From Triticum aestivum (lineage: Eukaryota; Streptophyta; Magnoliopsida; Poales; Poaceae), in contig NC_057811.1 in NCBI RefSeq assembly GCF_018294505.1, positions 30,966,538-31,030,537 of the forward strand: 64,000 nt of DNA. The letters are read 5' to 3'. This document shows, piece after piece, positions 11,983 to 23,427 of this stretch. How positions within the stretch are numbered: position 1 is the stretch's first letter; each line of letters opens with the position of its first letter. Under the pieces are notes generated by a model. That model did no database searches, was not told the origin of the DNA, and was given only the letters and a program-made list of their open reading frames with translations. Made by a program: the position numbers and the translations under genes.

Positions 11983-12639
11983 GTGATGGAGCCAGTCGCC
12001 CCAAAATTCAATCCATGGTCCTCCATCCCGATCACATTTGATCGCCGAGACCATCCGACCAGTGTCTGTCATGGCGGATCGGCCGCACTAGTCCTCGATC
12101 CATTCATCGACGGATTCCATCTCACATGGGTCCTGATGGATGGTGGCAGCAGCCTCAACCTGCTTTATCAGGATACAGTGCGCAAACTGGGCATTAATCC
12201 ATCACGGATTAAGCCCACAAAGACTACCTTTAAGGGAGTCATACCAGGTATAGAGGCCCGCTGTACGGGCTCAATCACACTGGAGGTTGTCTTCGGATGT
12301 CTAGACAACTTTCGAAGCGAAGAGCTAATCTTCGATATCGTCCCCTTCCGCAGCGGCTATCATGCACTACTCGGACGAACCGCATTAGCTCGTTTCAACG
12401 CGGTGCCACACTATGCTTATCTCAAGCTCAAGATGCCCGGGCCACGCGGTGTCATAACAGTTAATGGAAACACAGAACGCTCCCTCCGTACAGAAGAGCA
12501 CACCGCAGCCTTAGCAGTAGATGTACAGAGCGGCCTTCTTAAGCCAAACCTTAATTTGGCGGCCAAGCTCCTGGACACTACCAAGAGGGCCCAGACTATT
12601 CTGCAGCAGGACAGCTCGACTCGTCAAGAGCTCGACTAG
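11983..12639 (+). CDS. Aspartic protease domain of the Fatima-like element
   Basis: A 218-residue open frame. Residues 5-35 (PKFNPWSSIPITFDRRDHP) match the region that precedes retropepsin in these Gypsy polyproteins. The catalytic site is near residue 55, VLMDGGSSLNLLY, an aspartate followed by GGS as is normal in this lineage. The second conserved block, YHALLGRTALARFNAVPHY, is near residue 130. The protein would cut the Gag-Pol precursor. It ends in a stop at 12637-12639. Reverse transcriptase, RNase H and integrase do not follow, so it survives as an isolated domain. The ATG at 11983 may be internal to the original polyprotein. Confidence 0.8.
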   Translation: MMEPVAPKFNPWSSIPITFDRRDHPTSVCHGGSAALVLDPFIDGFHLTWVLMDGGSSLNLLYQDTVRKLGINPSRIKPTKTTFKGVIPGIEARCTGSITLEVVFGCLDNFRSEELIFDIVPFRSGYHALLGRTALARFNAVPHYAYLKLKMPGPRGVITVNGNTERSLRTEEHTAALAVDVQSGLLKPNLNLAAKLLDTTKRAQTILQQDSSTRQELD

Positions 12640-13841
12640 CAATTCGGCCTCCATCTTAGGCCCAATCAAGTGGAGGCATTCATACCACGCGTACATAATT
12701 ACGCACTCAAAATACCATGGGCATAGACAGAGGCATTCCTACCTCGTGATCCATAGCACGACTCGACCGCTCCCGGACACATATACTTTCACTTTTTCTC
12801 TTTTTTCCTTTTCAGGTTTTACTCCTGCAGGCCCTATCTAATGGCCTGATTACCGGTCCTCTTGAAGGTTAAATACATCAAGACGGCAAGAAGCACAGAC
12901 GTATGGGGATTTTCAAGGTGGTTTCGTTAACAATCACTCCACCTGTTGTTTTTTTAGAACCCACACGCTGCTCTCCCTTGGTTTTCGGCATGTCAAATAG
13001 CCCGTTGCTTATCGCACCATTTGTATCAATACGCCTTGACGTATTTATCAAATTATAATGGAAACAGTTTGCGGCCAGAAATTTTAAGGCCCCAGCTTAT
13101 TACCGTTGCTGCCTTTCTGTTCTCCTTTGTTTTCTGTCGATAATTTTATCGCATAGCACCCATACACTTTGGTACATTTCATATTCGCCAGGGGCTTCAT
13201 AGCGCCCCGCACTACGGCATCAAAGTCCGAACACTTTTACAGTATCGTTCGGCACCCTGAATTTAGCATTATATGCATTGGCTCTGAATCATGTCTTTGG
13301 TCAATAGTTGGGTTGCCCGGCTCCTGTGCTTACTACCTTACGTTCCGCTATATCGGCTAGGGTAGTAAAGGGAGAACTACTGTGATTGTGTCCCGGTTCA
13401 TCCGGACGAGAACCTCAGTAGAGAAAGCCAAAAACTGACTGTCATGATGTGGCGAGAGCTGGTCAGCTGTTCGGACGTTTCAAATCGCTAGAGGTTTTTT
13501 CCGCATTACGTGATGAATCGGTTTTTTACCGATCAGGTGATTACAGATTCCCCCAGTTCGGACTTCCGAATACCAGGGGCTGCGCCTAAAACTTTAATTA
13601 TCGAACTCCTATGGCTAAGTGAGGGTGATAAAGCATTATAGTCTGATTGCCTTGTTCGTTGCGCTAAACACCTCCTTCAAGGACCAAATAATTGGATAAA
13701 GAGTGTTTAGATTCCATCCCGAACACCCCCGTATTTCCTACGTGGGGCTGAAGCCGACGACTGGCCAACTCTCAGATTTAATATAAACGGCCGCATAGGA
13801 GGTAGAAATCTAGCATTATATTACATAAACTGTCTTTGTTT
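12640..13841. other. Noncoding internal region where pol would be expected
   Basis: This 1.2 kb lies between protease and the antisense ORF. It contains no reverse-transcriptase, RNase H or integrase motif on either strand and only short unconserved ORFs (for example 13169-13360). A pyrimidine-rich run ending in cag lies near 12780-12815. In a full Gypsy element, about 2.5-3 kb of pol would be here, so the copy is an internal deletion derivative or belongs to a non-autonomous subfamily. Confidence 0.6.
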
Positions 13842-15124
13842 TCATAATACTGGGCAAGACAAATATGAATGTATCCATTCAAAGATCACATCCCTCGCAC
13901 ATTGCTCCGCCACAAGGCGGGATCCCTCCAGGACACTATCAAAATATAGTTCGCGTCGGCGGTGCTCCTTTCCCACAGGTGGCCCCTCGGTCATCAGCTT
14001 CTTGGCATCCATCCTCGCCCAGTGCATCTTGGCGCCGGCAAAGGCCATCCGCGCACCTTCAATGCAGACCGACCGCTTTATGACTTCAAGCCACGGGCAG
14101 GCACTCACAAGCCGCTTCATGAGTCCGGAGTAGCTGCCGGGCATGGGCTCGGCAGGCCATAGCCGGACTATTAGGTCCTTCATGGCTAGTTCGGCCGCCT
14201 TGTGCAGCTCGACCAGCTGTTTCAGCTGGTCGCTAAAGGGAACCGGATGTTTCAGTCTAAGGTATTGAGACCAGAACAGCTTCTCCGTAGAGCTCCCTTC
14301 TTCGGCTCGATAGAACTCCGCAACATCTGCTATGCTCCACGGCAGATCCGTAAACGCCCTTGGAGAGCTCCAGATTTGGGTAAGTAAAAGGAACGTTTCC
14401 TTTACAGATTTGCTTCGCATAATGAAAGCCTTACCCGCCGCAATCTTCTCGGCCGCCTGGATTTCCTGGAGGGCGCTCTGGGCTTCGGCTCGGGCATCTT
14501 GTGCGCTCTGGTGGGCCTTGGCAAGTTCAAACTCTTGAGTTTTAGAATCGCGCTCCAAGGACTCATACTTCTTGACGGCGTCCTGGAGCTCATGCTGGAC
14601 CTCGCTGACCCAGGCCTCCTGCTTCTTGCACGCGGCGCTTTCCTTCGCCGCTTTGTCCTCGGCCTCGGCTAACGCCTTTTTGAGGACTGCCACCTTGGTC
14701 GTGGCCCCTAGTAAAATTCATGACACTTTAGTCAGCACGAACTATTCATCCTTCCCAAAATATACAAGCAGGTTACTGCATACCTTGGCTGTCCTCTAGC
14801 TGCTTCTTCACGAGGCCAAGCTCTTCCTCGGCCCGCTTCGGGTTCTGCTTCAGTTCGGAGACCTCCGCAGTATGAGCGGCAGTAGCCAAGAGCGCCGCCT
14901 GCTTATTCACATAGACATCTTATGTTAGACTCCTGCAAAGAGTTTTTGATCCTCTGTTCGGCTTTTTCCCTCCGAACACCGAACAGAGCATCAGGGCTAC
15001 TGTCTACACTGTGATATTCTTTCTACAATTACATTACTTATCTCAAAGCCTGTTAGGAGGCCAGTGCAGACTTCGGTCATCCCGCTTTTGGCGGACTGGA
15101 CCTTCTCAATCACCGTACCCATAA
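13842..15124 (-). pseudogene. Antisense ORF of the Fatima-like element (two exons visible, truncated)
   Basis: This minus-strand gene is opposite to gag. The downstream exon runs 14707-13842 and holds a long helical, Ala/Glu/Lys-rich coiled coil (ALAEAEDKAAKESAACKKQE, then AQSALQEIQAAEKIAAGKAF), followed by a conserved block with EGSSTEKLFWSQYLRLKHP and SDQLKQLVELHKAAELAMKD. An upstream exon of about 14910-14784 (AEVSELKQNPKRAEEELGL) joins it across a GT-AG intron (14783-14708) in frame. This is the C-terminal part of the extra ORF found antisense between pol and the 3' LTR in Tat-type Gypsy elements, related to proteins labelled 'putative gypsy type transposon'. Its biochemical role is unknown. 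The N-terminal exons are lost at the RLG-B insertion (15125). The downstream exon is open to its stop. Confidence 0.7.
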
Positions 15125-15667
15125 TGTCGTGGTTTTGTCACGGCAGATTTCCTAGTGAAAGGACTTAGTCGTGGAGCCACCGCAACGGGTTAGCTTAAAG
15201 GGGTTAAACCGGGACAAAGGACACAAGGAGTTTATACTGGTTCGGCCCCTTGCGGTGAAGGTAAAGGCCTAATCCAGTTGATGTGGAATTGCTAGGGTTT
15301 TGATGACCAGGGAGCGAATCCGCTATACCTGGCTCTCGAGTTGTTGTTTGTTGTCCCTAAACCGCCGTCGGGTCATCCCTTTATATACACAGGTTAACGC
15401 CCGGCGGTTTACACAATCCCGAGGCCGACTCATCAATGTGTCCGGCTCGGTTTCTACACTTTCTTATCTTACAATACAAGTTACATATCATATAGCGGTT
15501 TATGTCTACAGGCCCTAATCCGCCTTTGGGCCATGGGCCTTCGTGTTAGATCTCCTCCGTAAAGCGCCATACTCCTTGTCTTCATGGGCTTCAAATATAA
15601 ATAACTCATTATGGGTATAACCCGGCCCCTCTTGGCCGGTTTATACTCAGTAGTAATATCCCCAACA
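15125..15667 (-). mobile_element. 3' LTR of RLG-B, a minus-strand Gypsy element (543 bp)
   Basis: On the minus strand it begins TGTTGGGGATATTAC at 15667 and ends CCACGACA at 15125. A TATA box reads GTATATAAAGG on the minus strand (about 15388-15378). The polypurine-like CTGGGGCCTAA lies just upstream (15678-15668). The flanking cataa (15120-15124) is the expected target duplication; its partner is right of the window. It is inserted in the antisense ORF of the Fatima-like element. Antisense gene, split internal region and integrase follow to the right. Confidence 0.8.
15378..15388 (-). promoter_or_regulatory. TATA box of the RLG-B LTR
   Basis: GTATATAAAGG on the minus strand, inside the LTR, agrees with the minus orientation given by the integrase fragment at 57657-58045. 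Confidence 0.5.
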
Positions 15668-16647
15668 TTAGGCCCCAGATTGATTTGAACCTGTTCATGT
15701 CAATCTTCAACACTTAAGAAAATTCCCTTTTAGCGCCTTCGCATAACCTTGTAATCCGCCATGACGTCAACTTCCAAGATTGTAATAAACCGCCATGACG
15801 TCACTTGTTATAAAAACTGTATATATCTCCCCTTCATTAATGAGCCTCCGACAATCGAGGCGACAACTCTGTCACATATTCAACTTTTGGGCTCCTTGAT
15901 TTTCGCGCCTGTCACTTATCCCTTCGCCTCATAAATAAGACCGGGGGGTCCTTTTTATTCCCCCCCATGCCTCCTCGCTTCTTCTTCTTCCTTGCGCCGC
16001 CCTGAGCCTCACGCGCGGCCGTCGTCGTCAAGCTCCGCCCTCGACCTCAACTCCGGCCGCTGCATCAACCTGAACGTACCAGAGAAACGCGGCGCTCCTC
16101 CACTGTTCCATCAGCATCCTTGCTCTAGATCCGCCATTAGGGTTTCGGTGTTCATCGAAGTTCGAAGCTGTTCTTCCCTGTTCATCTCTGCGCCATAGTT
16201 CTTGATCTAAACTTTGATGTTTATCCTGTATAAAGATGGCCATAATCCTTCGTTTCCGCTAATGCATCTCTCTTTAAGTAGAAAATCCCATCTGAATCCT
16301 TCGACTGTTCAAGTATCAGAATTTTTAACCCTGAATAATTTTCCATTTTCTGACACATTATAGATCCAGATTTGTAATACCAATTTGTGGAAACTGTTTG
16401 TCCATCACTTAGTTATTTCAGATCTGTACCTTCCTTACCAGTATAAGTGGTTTAGCTTTTAGAAAATGATAATCCGGCAGGCACCATTAGTCCCCTCTTA
16501 AACCGCCGATTTGTTTATCTTTGTAACTCTTCCAATGTTAGACTCCAGTTTAACATGTGTATATGCCTCAACGTCTTTCCCTTTGATCTTGCAACGCTTT
16601 ATACTTGTCAGTAACAAATCATAAAACAGTATTTAATCTTTTTCCAG
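15668..16647 (+). other. RLG-B internal region between 3' LTR and antisense gene
   Basis: It contains two closely spaced copies of ccgccatgacgtca (about 15757 and 15792; TGACGTCA is a bZIP-type palindrome) and a tataaaaactgtatatatc stretch near 15810. A short ORF from an ATG at 15968 (MPPRFFFFLAPP by eye) could be the first exon of the antisense gene. The order suggests the promoter and leader of the plus-strand antisense gene. This is inference from position only. Confidence 0.4.
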
Positions 16648-19600
16648 CTGTCCATTGAAACGGCAAAACAATTTTATGCTTGTAACTGGGTCCCCTCCCA
16701 GGTTACTGAAGAAAAACTGAATGTGTGTGTTGCAACCGGCGCCTTAGCAAAAAAGGATGTCATACATTGGAGAGCCCCCGGTCCAGAAAATCCTCCTGAG
16801 CCCAAGGATGGAGAAGTGATTGTATTCATTGATCACCTGGGTCGAGGGTTCAGTCCCCCCGGATCAAAAAATTTCCGTGATTGAACTTTCTGTCCAATAT
16901 CTGCAACTTTCAAGTGTTCTGCGAGGCTTATTTGCAGGAAGAACCCACGGTTGAACTGTTCAGAGATTTCTTCTATCTGAAGCGCCACACTGAATTTACA
17001 AATGGGCCCAATACTGAACTTGGCGGGGTCTCAATTCAAAAAAGGAAAGATGTCAGTTTTCCTCACGCCAAACATCATACTCATCCCAAAGATTGGAACC
17101 AGACTTGGTACTATTGCCGAGATACATCTCCCATTGTAGAAAATCCTCTGCCGGGTTATCATGCTCACCGGCTTACCAATACACATCCATTCCCTCAACG
17201 GCTGACTGCAAAGGAACGGTCCAACTATGCACCTCAACTCTCCAAGCTCAGAGCCTTTGTTGCGAACGGTTTAACAAGCGATGACTTTGTCCGCTGCTGG
17301 ATATCTTGGAGCATTCTGCCTTTAAGCCGTCGCCTTGATTTAATGTGCGAATATACATGGAACTTACAAGATCCTCAATGGCATATCAACATTCAGCTAA
17401 CTGATGCTGAAATTAGAGAAGCTGTTAAAAAGATATTGGATGAACCGGTGGCTGTCTGCAGCAAAACAGGGCTCAGTCCCTTCCGTGTTTTCAATAAACT
17501 GCCAGCTGTAAGAATTGCATAACTCTTATTTTTAATCCGACCCTTGTAATTTTCCCTTATATCTTTCATCAATCTCTGAGAGGACGATGATCCGTTCTAG
17601 AAAAAGAAGTCGCAGGATAAACCGGCGAAGACACCTCGTGTCAAGACTAAGGTCACCAAGAGGCCCGCCAAAAAGAAAAATGCTGAACCATCTGAACCAA
17701 ACGTTGATGATGATCTGGATAATCCGGATTCAGAGGTAGAACTTGACTCTCTTGGTTCGTTATTCATACACCTCATTGACAATGACTATTACCAGGATGA
17801 CGCTGAAGGCAGCCAAGCTGACGATGTAGAGGTAATTATTCTTTCCTCCGATTCAGATCCTGTGCCAACACAGAAAATCCGTCAAGCAAACCGGAAAGTA
17901 CCCCTAGCTCACTTGGACCCAAACTTTCTTTTGAAGAAGCAGCAACACGAAGCTCGCCGCACAACCCGGTACAGCGGCCAGGTAGTTACCTCGGCCAATT
18001 TATCGAACACTCCAGTCCAGAAATGTCGATCAGAGGTCTCTTATATTCCTGATACTTCTTACCCCAAGGCGGGTTGTTTCCGACAGCCTCTTAATCCGTC
18101 TGATTCGAATTATCAGGGAACACCTCATTCATCCCCTGGCGAGTCAATGGCCACACAACTTCCAACCCTCAAGACAGTTCCTGGGTGAGTTATGCTTTAA
18201 TTTTATCCTTAATACATTATATTTGCCCGATGTATTGATCTTTATGTTTGTTCTCCTTAGTGCCAAGCCTAGACCCAGCAAGAAGGCCCAGTTAAATAAA
18301 CCGGCTGACGACAATGTAGTTATTGATCCGAAAAAAACTCCAGATCCGGAAGAAACAAATGCTGACGCCATGCTTGATGATCCGCCACCACAAGATTATG
18401 ACTTTGTTGTTGAACAAGTAGAGGTTGATCCAACGGGCCATGCTGATAAAACGACAAGCCCGGTCCGAGCCACTAACAAACCATCAAGCCTAGTCCGCGC
18501 CGCTGATAAACCGTCAAGCCTAGTCAAGGCTGCAGATGACAAGGCAGATGATGTTATGATCACTGGCTTTGGCCACACCACCCCTGGTAATCCTGTTGCT
18601 TTATCAAAGCATAGTTCCAAGGAAGAGCTTTCTGCTATGGGCAAAGGCAAGTGGAATGCAGACTTGTCAAGCTACGCCAATCTCAACGCCCAAGACATTC
18701 ATTCTGGCTTCTTAAACCGTCTGTACACAAGCCGCGACTATGAAGCCGGCTTAGTGAACTTGATGAAAGAACGATGTAAGGTAACTACTGCTTAACTCTG
18801 CATATCTGTTTCTCTTGTGTCCAAACATCCACTCCAGTAGCCCCCAAGGGCCGCTTTATGATATCAATCTAAACTGGGACCATAGAATACCTCAATTTTT
18901 CTTGCGTAGCCCCCAAGGGCCGGTTTATCTTTTCAAGCTGAACCAGGAATTTTACCAAGGGTTACTTTGAGCAAATATACATTAGCCCCCAAGTGCCAAG
19001 AATAATACTTGTATTGTGCTTGAGACTTGTAAAAATTTCTGATAACAAGCAAATATGCATTATCCCCCAAGTACCAAGTGTATAACTTGTTATGTGCTTG
19101 GTACTTCAAATATGTACTGCCAACTCATGATATGTCCGTCTCTTATAGGCTGAGCTGAGCAAAAAGGAAGCCCAAACTGCTGATCTTCAAGAAAACATTA
19201 AGTCCTCGCAAGCAGAAACCTCCAAAGCCAAAGATGAGCTGACCAGTGCCTTAGAAGCCATGGAGAAGCTGAAGGAAAATTTCAAAAAGGAGCGGGCGGA
19301 TTGGGATATAGAAAAAATCACATTGCAAAAGAGAGCTGAGGATAAGTGCTGACTGGTTTAAAGCGGCAGATAAGTGCCACGACCACTGCTGTTTTTGGTA
19401 AATATCCTCACTTTAAGTTTTCAACATATATTATCCCATCAGTTGCTGGTTTACTGAGGCTCGTAATGATGCAGGAACTCGCATTACCCATCGGGGCTCT
19501 GACATGCAGAAGAAATTGAAGGCTGCCTATACTCTTATAGAGCAATTATATACCGGCGCGCAATGGATCAGATGCACTGCTTCTCATAACAAGCCGCCCC

Positions 19601-20129
19601 AACCTTAATCAAGGAAACCTTAGAAAGGTTGTCAATGCTGCCTGCCCGGTTTGAAGAGTTAAAAAGATCGGCTGCAAGGGCAGGTGCTCTGACCGCGCTA
19701 ACCCGGGCTAAATCATGGGTGCCTGATCTTGATCCGGTGGATGTGGGTAAAGGGTATCCAAGCTTAAGGGAAGACAGAATAGATTTTGACAATGATGACC
19801 TCTGACCCATAACCAGGGAAATGCGCCCACCGGCTTGCAAATTGGCTGAAGAAACTGATCTTTCACACTATCATGTGATTTATGACGTCAACAACAAACG
19901 GGTTGCTGCACCAACTCCGGACGCTCAAAATCTTATCCCGCCAATCCGTAAGCATACCTATGCCCCTGACTTTGAACCGTCCACACTTATAAGTGATGAA
20001 GCTGTATTCCAAGCTCTAACTGGGATCGATTGGGCAACCATTGACTTCCAGCCACTGGGTAGACAGGAGGAGGATGAACCGGCGCAAGATGATCCACAAC
20101 CGTCAAGTCAGCCTGGTGACGAGTCATGA
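16648..20129 (+). pseudogene. RLG-B antisense gene ('putative gypsy type transposon' family), spliced and decayed
   Basis: This plus-strand gene runs opposite to the element's pol. Exon 16648-17507 (after a tttttccag acceptor) holds the conserved domain: YACNWVPSQVTEEKL, VIHWRAPGPENPPEP, then, after a frameshift at about 16880 near an A-run, FCEAYLQEEPTVELFRDFFY and WISWSILPLSRRLDLMCEYT. Further exons are about 17583-18184 (basic then acidic, low complexity), 18261-18780 (DKPSSLV repeats, ending LMKERC), 19149-19350 (coiled coil, ELTSALEAMEKLKENFKKER) and about 19475-20129, ending in TGA. Introns have GT-AG borders. In-frame stops after KRAEDKC (about 19347), near 17590 and before 19806 show decay. 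The molecular function is unknown; position and strand match the antisense ORFs described in Tat-lineage Gypsy elements. Confidence 0.7.
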
Positions 20130-20384
20130 TCTGGAGGCCGGTTTAGCCTTCTGTGTACTGCAACACTTGCTGAAAACAATTGTTCTTTTGGGCATTAAAG
20201 TGCCTTGTAATAGGCTAGTACAAACACTTGGTCTGCTATGCCATCGCGCATATTTATCTTGCCTGACACTGTTAATCCGCCATGCTTAGGATATATTATG
20301 TTCATAATCCGTAGCGGTTTATTCAAGCTATTCCTGCATACAAGAAGTTGAAAGCGTCCTGGCGGTTTACCGCCGGACGGGTCA
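20130..20384. other. RLG-B internal noncoding sequence, left of CACTA-1
   Basis: The sequence after the antisense gene contains ggcggtttaccgccgg near 20361. It runs into the CACTA-1 target duplication tca (20382-20384) and continues at 47392. Confidence 0.6.
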
Positions 20385-20750
20385 CACTACAAAAAAATAC
20401 ACTTCTGTGATGATACATGTTTGTCACAGTAGGTCGCGTTTTCTGTCATGCATGTACATCCATGACAAATTTATGACAGAATCAAGATAGTCATACATGT
20501 GCTGTCGTAGAAGTGTTCCATGACATTGCCAAATTTATCATCACGGCAGTGTCCACTTCCATGACGATAAATCGCGCGTCAAAGAAGTGCTTTCGTCAAG
20601 GGTGACTGACACGTGGCATCCACCGTAACGGAACGCCGTTAAGCTATCGGGTCTGATTTTGGATCCGATAACCTGTTAACAGCCCTGACCAATGGGAAAT
20701 TTCCACGTGTAAAATTCTGATTGGCCGAAGGGAACACCTGTCAGCTCGTC

Positions 20751-21760
20751 AGTGGGCCAGATGTCGCCCGTCCATTAGAGGAGACATGCCTATGATACGT
20801 CGACACGTGGCTGGGCCCAACAGAGGCCCATATAGGTCAAAACGGCCGGCCCAGTCAAAGGCCCGTAGAACTTAATCAGGTACTAGTGGGCCAGCCCAAT
20901 AACGGTCTGCTTAATAAAGGCCCATTTACGGCCCGAAGCTAGATCTGGCCCGTTAATTGTTTGCCCAATATTTGAGCCCATTTACAACCCGAAGCCAGAT
21001 CTGGCCCGTTAATTGTTCGCCCAATATTTGGGCCCATTTGCGGCCTGAAGCCAGATCTGGCCCGTTAATTGTTCGCCGAATATTTGGGCCCAACTACAAC
21101 CCAGTGACTTTCGGCCTGTTAGAGGCCTGATGTAGACATGGGCCCATTTCAGCCCGGTGTGACTTTCGGCCTGGGAATGGCCCGTGCTACCCATGGGCCA
21201 TATATGGTCCGACGGGACATCGGGCCCACTAACGGCCCGTGCTAAAGGTGGCAACAGTTAAGCCCAACGTGACTTTGGGCCTGTTAAAGGCCTGTCGCGT
21301 AATTCGGTCCGTTGATGCCTGTGCTAAGCTTTCGGCCTCTTAAAGGCCCATGATATCAGTGGGCCAACTAAGGCCCGAGATATGTTTCGGCCTGGTAACG
21401 GCCCGTGAGCTAACTGGGCCCAAAACGGCCCGGTCTACATTTCGGCCTGCTGAAGGCCCGTCGACGACTAGTGAAAATTGAGGCCCAACATGCATTTTGG
21501 CCTGCTAAAGGCCCGTGGTTTCATCTCGGCCGTAACAGGCCAGTACAATATTCAGCCTGTTAATGGCCCAACGCTACCTGGGCCAAACTAAGCGCTGGGT
21601 CGACAAAAGGCCCAACTAAAATATAGGCCGGTGTAAGTTTGGGCCTGGCGCAATGTGTGAAGGCCCCAATCATTCGGGCCCAAGAAAGACGCAGGCCGGC
21701 CCAATTGTGGCCCGCTAAAAACCTGGCCCGTTAGAGTCGAATGTTTCGGTCCGGTCGACT
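20751..21760. repeat. Subterminal GGCC-rich repeats of CACTA-1
   Basis: About 1 kb is packed with short words such as aggcccgt, tttcggcctg and gggccc in both orientations, spaced 10-40 bases apart. A local tandem repeat of about 65 bp (ccagatctggcccgttaatt) occurs at about 20938-21080. In other CACTA elements such subterminal repeats are the binding sites of the element's own DNA-binding protein; that role is inferred here. Confidence 0.7.
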
Positions 21761-22438
21761 ACATCTGATTTTTTTTCAGATAGCGAATGATGGCAGTAAC
21801 TAGTAGGAATTAAGAACAAACCTACTCTATACAATAAAGAAATTACGGCATAGTAACTAAGAATAAACCTACACTATACAATAAAGGATTTAAGGTATAT
21901 TACATCCACTGGGCATCGAAGTTCGCCACCAGTGATCATAAAGCGCAACGAAGAAGCAGATTACAAAAACTGGGCACCATTGCAGCGTAACAAAATAATA
22001 CTGAACCGAGACCACTTCCAAGACAGTTCAAGAAAGGTTAGCCTTGCGGGGGAACTGCTGCGCAAGCTGCTGAGCAAGGCTGTGAGACCGGCCTAGCATG
22101 TCGGTCATAGCTTCCAGGTGTAGCTGTTTAGCGATGAGGTTCTCATTGGTGTTCTCCGCAATCTTTCTTAGAGATAGGACTTCAAGTCGAAGTTGAGTTG
22201 CAGAATGCCTTTCTGCTAGAACTTGGGACTGAAGAAGTCGAACTGATTCAGACAACGAATTCTGTGAGCTTGTCTGACTGTTAGTCTCAAGTAACTTGAA
22301 CACTGCATCAAGACAAGACTTTGGGGTTGTCTCGCTATCTTCAAGATGTTTTGCCTTCTTTGCTGCAATATATGTTGGGTTTGTCTCACAGCCTTCAGCA
22401 GACTTGTGCATGCCATCAGGCATATCACCCTGAAACAA

Positions 22439-23349
22439 AGCAGAGAGATGACAGGTTTTGCACGTGTATAAACAAAGATGATAACTGTTCTGTCAATTCT
22501 ATCCAATTTCAAATTAGAAAATAAAGAGTAAGTTCAAAATATCAATAGCATAATTTGGCATTGTTCATAATGCGGGGAGCTTCACCACACTACTGGATTA
22601 CCATGTCAACATAACAAGCATAGATGAAGGGCAAAGAAAATCATTGTATCTATTTTGGATAATGTGCATGGCATGTTGTTCATATCATCAGCCACATCAG
22701 TAAGATAAAACAGGAGATGACAAGGTGCAAACGTGGGCTGCTTCACCACACACTGGATTATAGATCCACAAAAACAAGCATACATATAGGGAGTATTAAG
22801 TAATGTGCATGGTATGAATAAGGAATTTGGTTTTACAAGTAAAACTTAGAACTTACGGTTCTTACGAACATGCATTTTGGTAGAAACAGCAAACTAAACA
22901 GCAGTAAACGATAGGGAGTATGAGCAAATTAAACAGCAGTTGAGGATAAAGGCTTTAGAAGGACTGACTTACATTAACAGTTAACACCGGCTTTATAATG
23001 CCTTCTCCATGTCAAGGGAAGGATAACTCAAGAATTTCAGCACAGAATCTTCTTCATAAGCATTGCCTGTACTCTACATTTTGTAGAGAGTAATTATAGA
23101 TATGATAATACTGGAAGGGATAGAGGATAATGAAGATAAGATGCAGATTGATGCTACATAATCAACTACCAATCCCTGGAAGTACAAGCGTTACAGGACA
23201 AAATGTACTGACAAGAGCAATGGGCTACACTTCTGCACTGGCATTGTCTGTGTATTCTACTTGTTGGTAAGATTAAATATAGATCTGATCTTTTTTAGTA
23301 AATGGTGGGCGAGGGAGATAAGATGCAGAATGCTACAAAATGAACCAAT
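22439..23349. other. Intron-like AT-rich sequence of CACTA-1 ORF1
   Basis: No supported exon. Weakly similar words recur in this stretch and just beyond it (agcattg followed by tgta or gtctgtgtattctac at about 23060 and 23240, and aaaagcattggg at 23498), suggesting old internal duplications. Confidence 0.35.
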
Positions 23350-23427
23350 CCCTCTTCCCATAATACAAGAGTGTTTTGAACACTGGTGTACTGTACAAAA
23401 CGTTCTTATATTATGGGACGGAGGGAG
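23350..23427. mobile_element. Stowaway-type MITE in CACTA-1
   Basis: This 78-bp palindromic sequence has ends ccctcttcccataat and, inverted, ctccctccgtcccataat. The right flank is TA. The left TA is no longer recognisable. These are ends of Stowaway (Tc1/mariner) MITEs common in Triticeae. Confidence 0.75.

Noticed and set aside
20751..21760. GGCC-dense region as a CpG island promoter of a host gene
   Set aside because: Periodic short inverted words adjoining a CACTA terminus; no gene downstream except CACTA ORF1 on the opposite strand.
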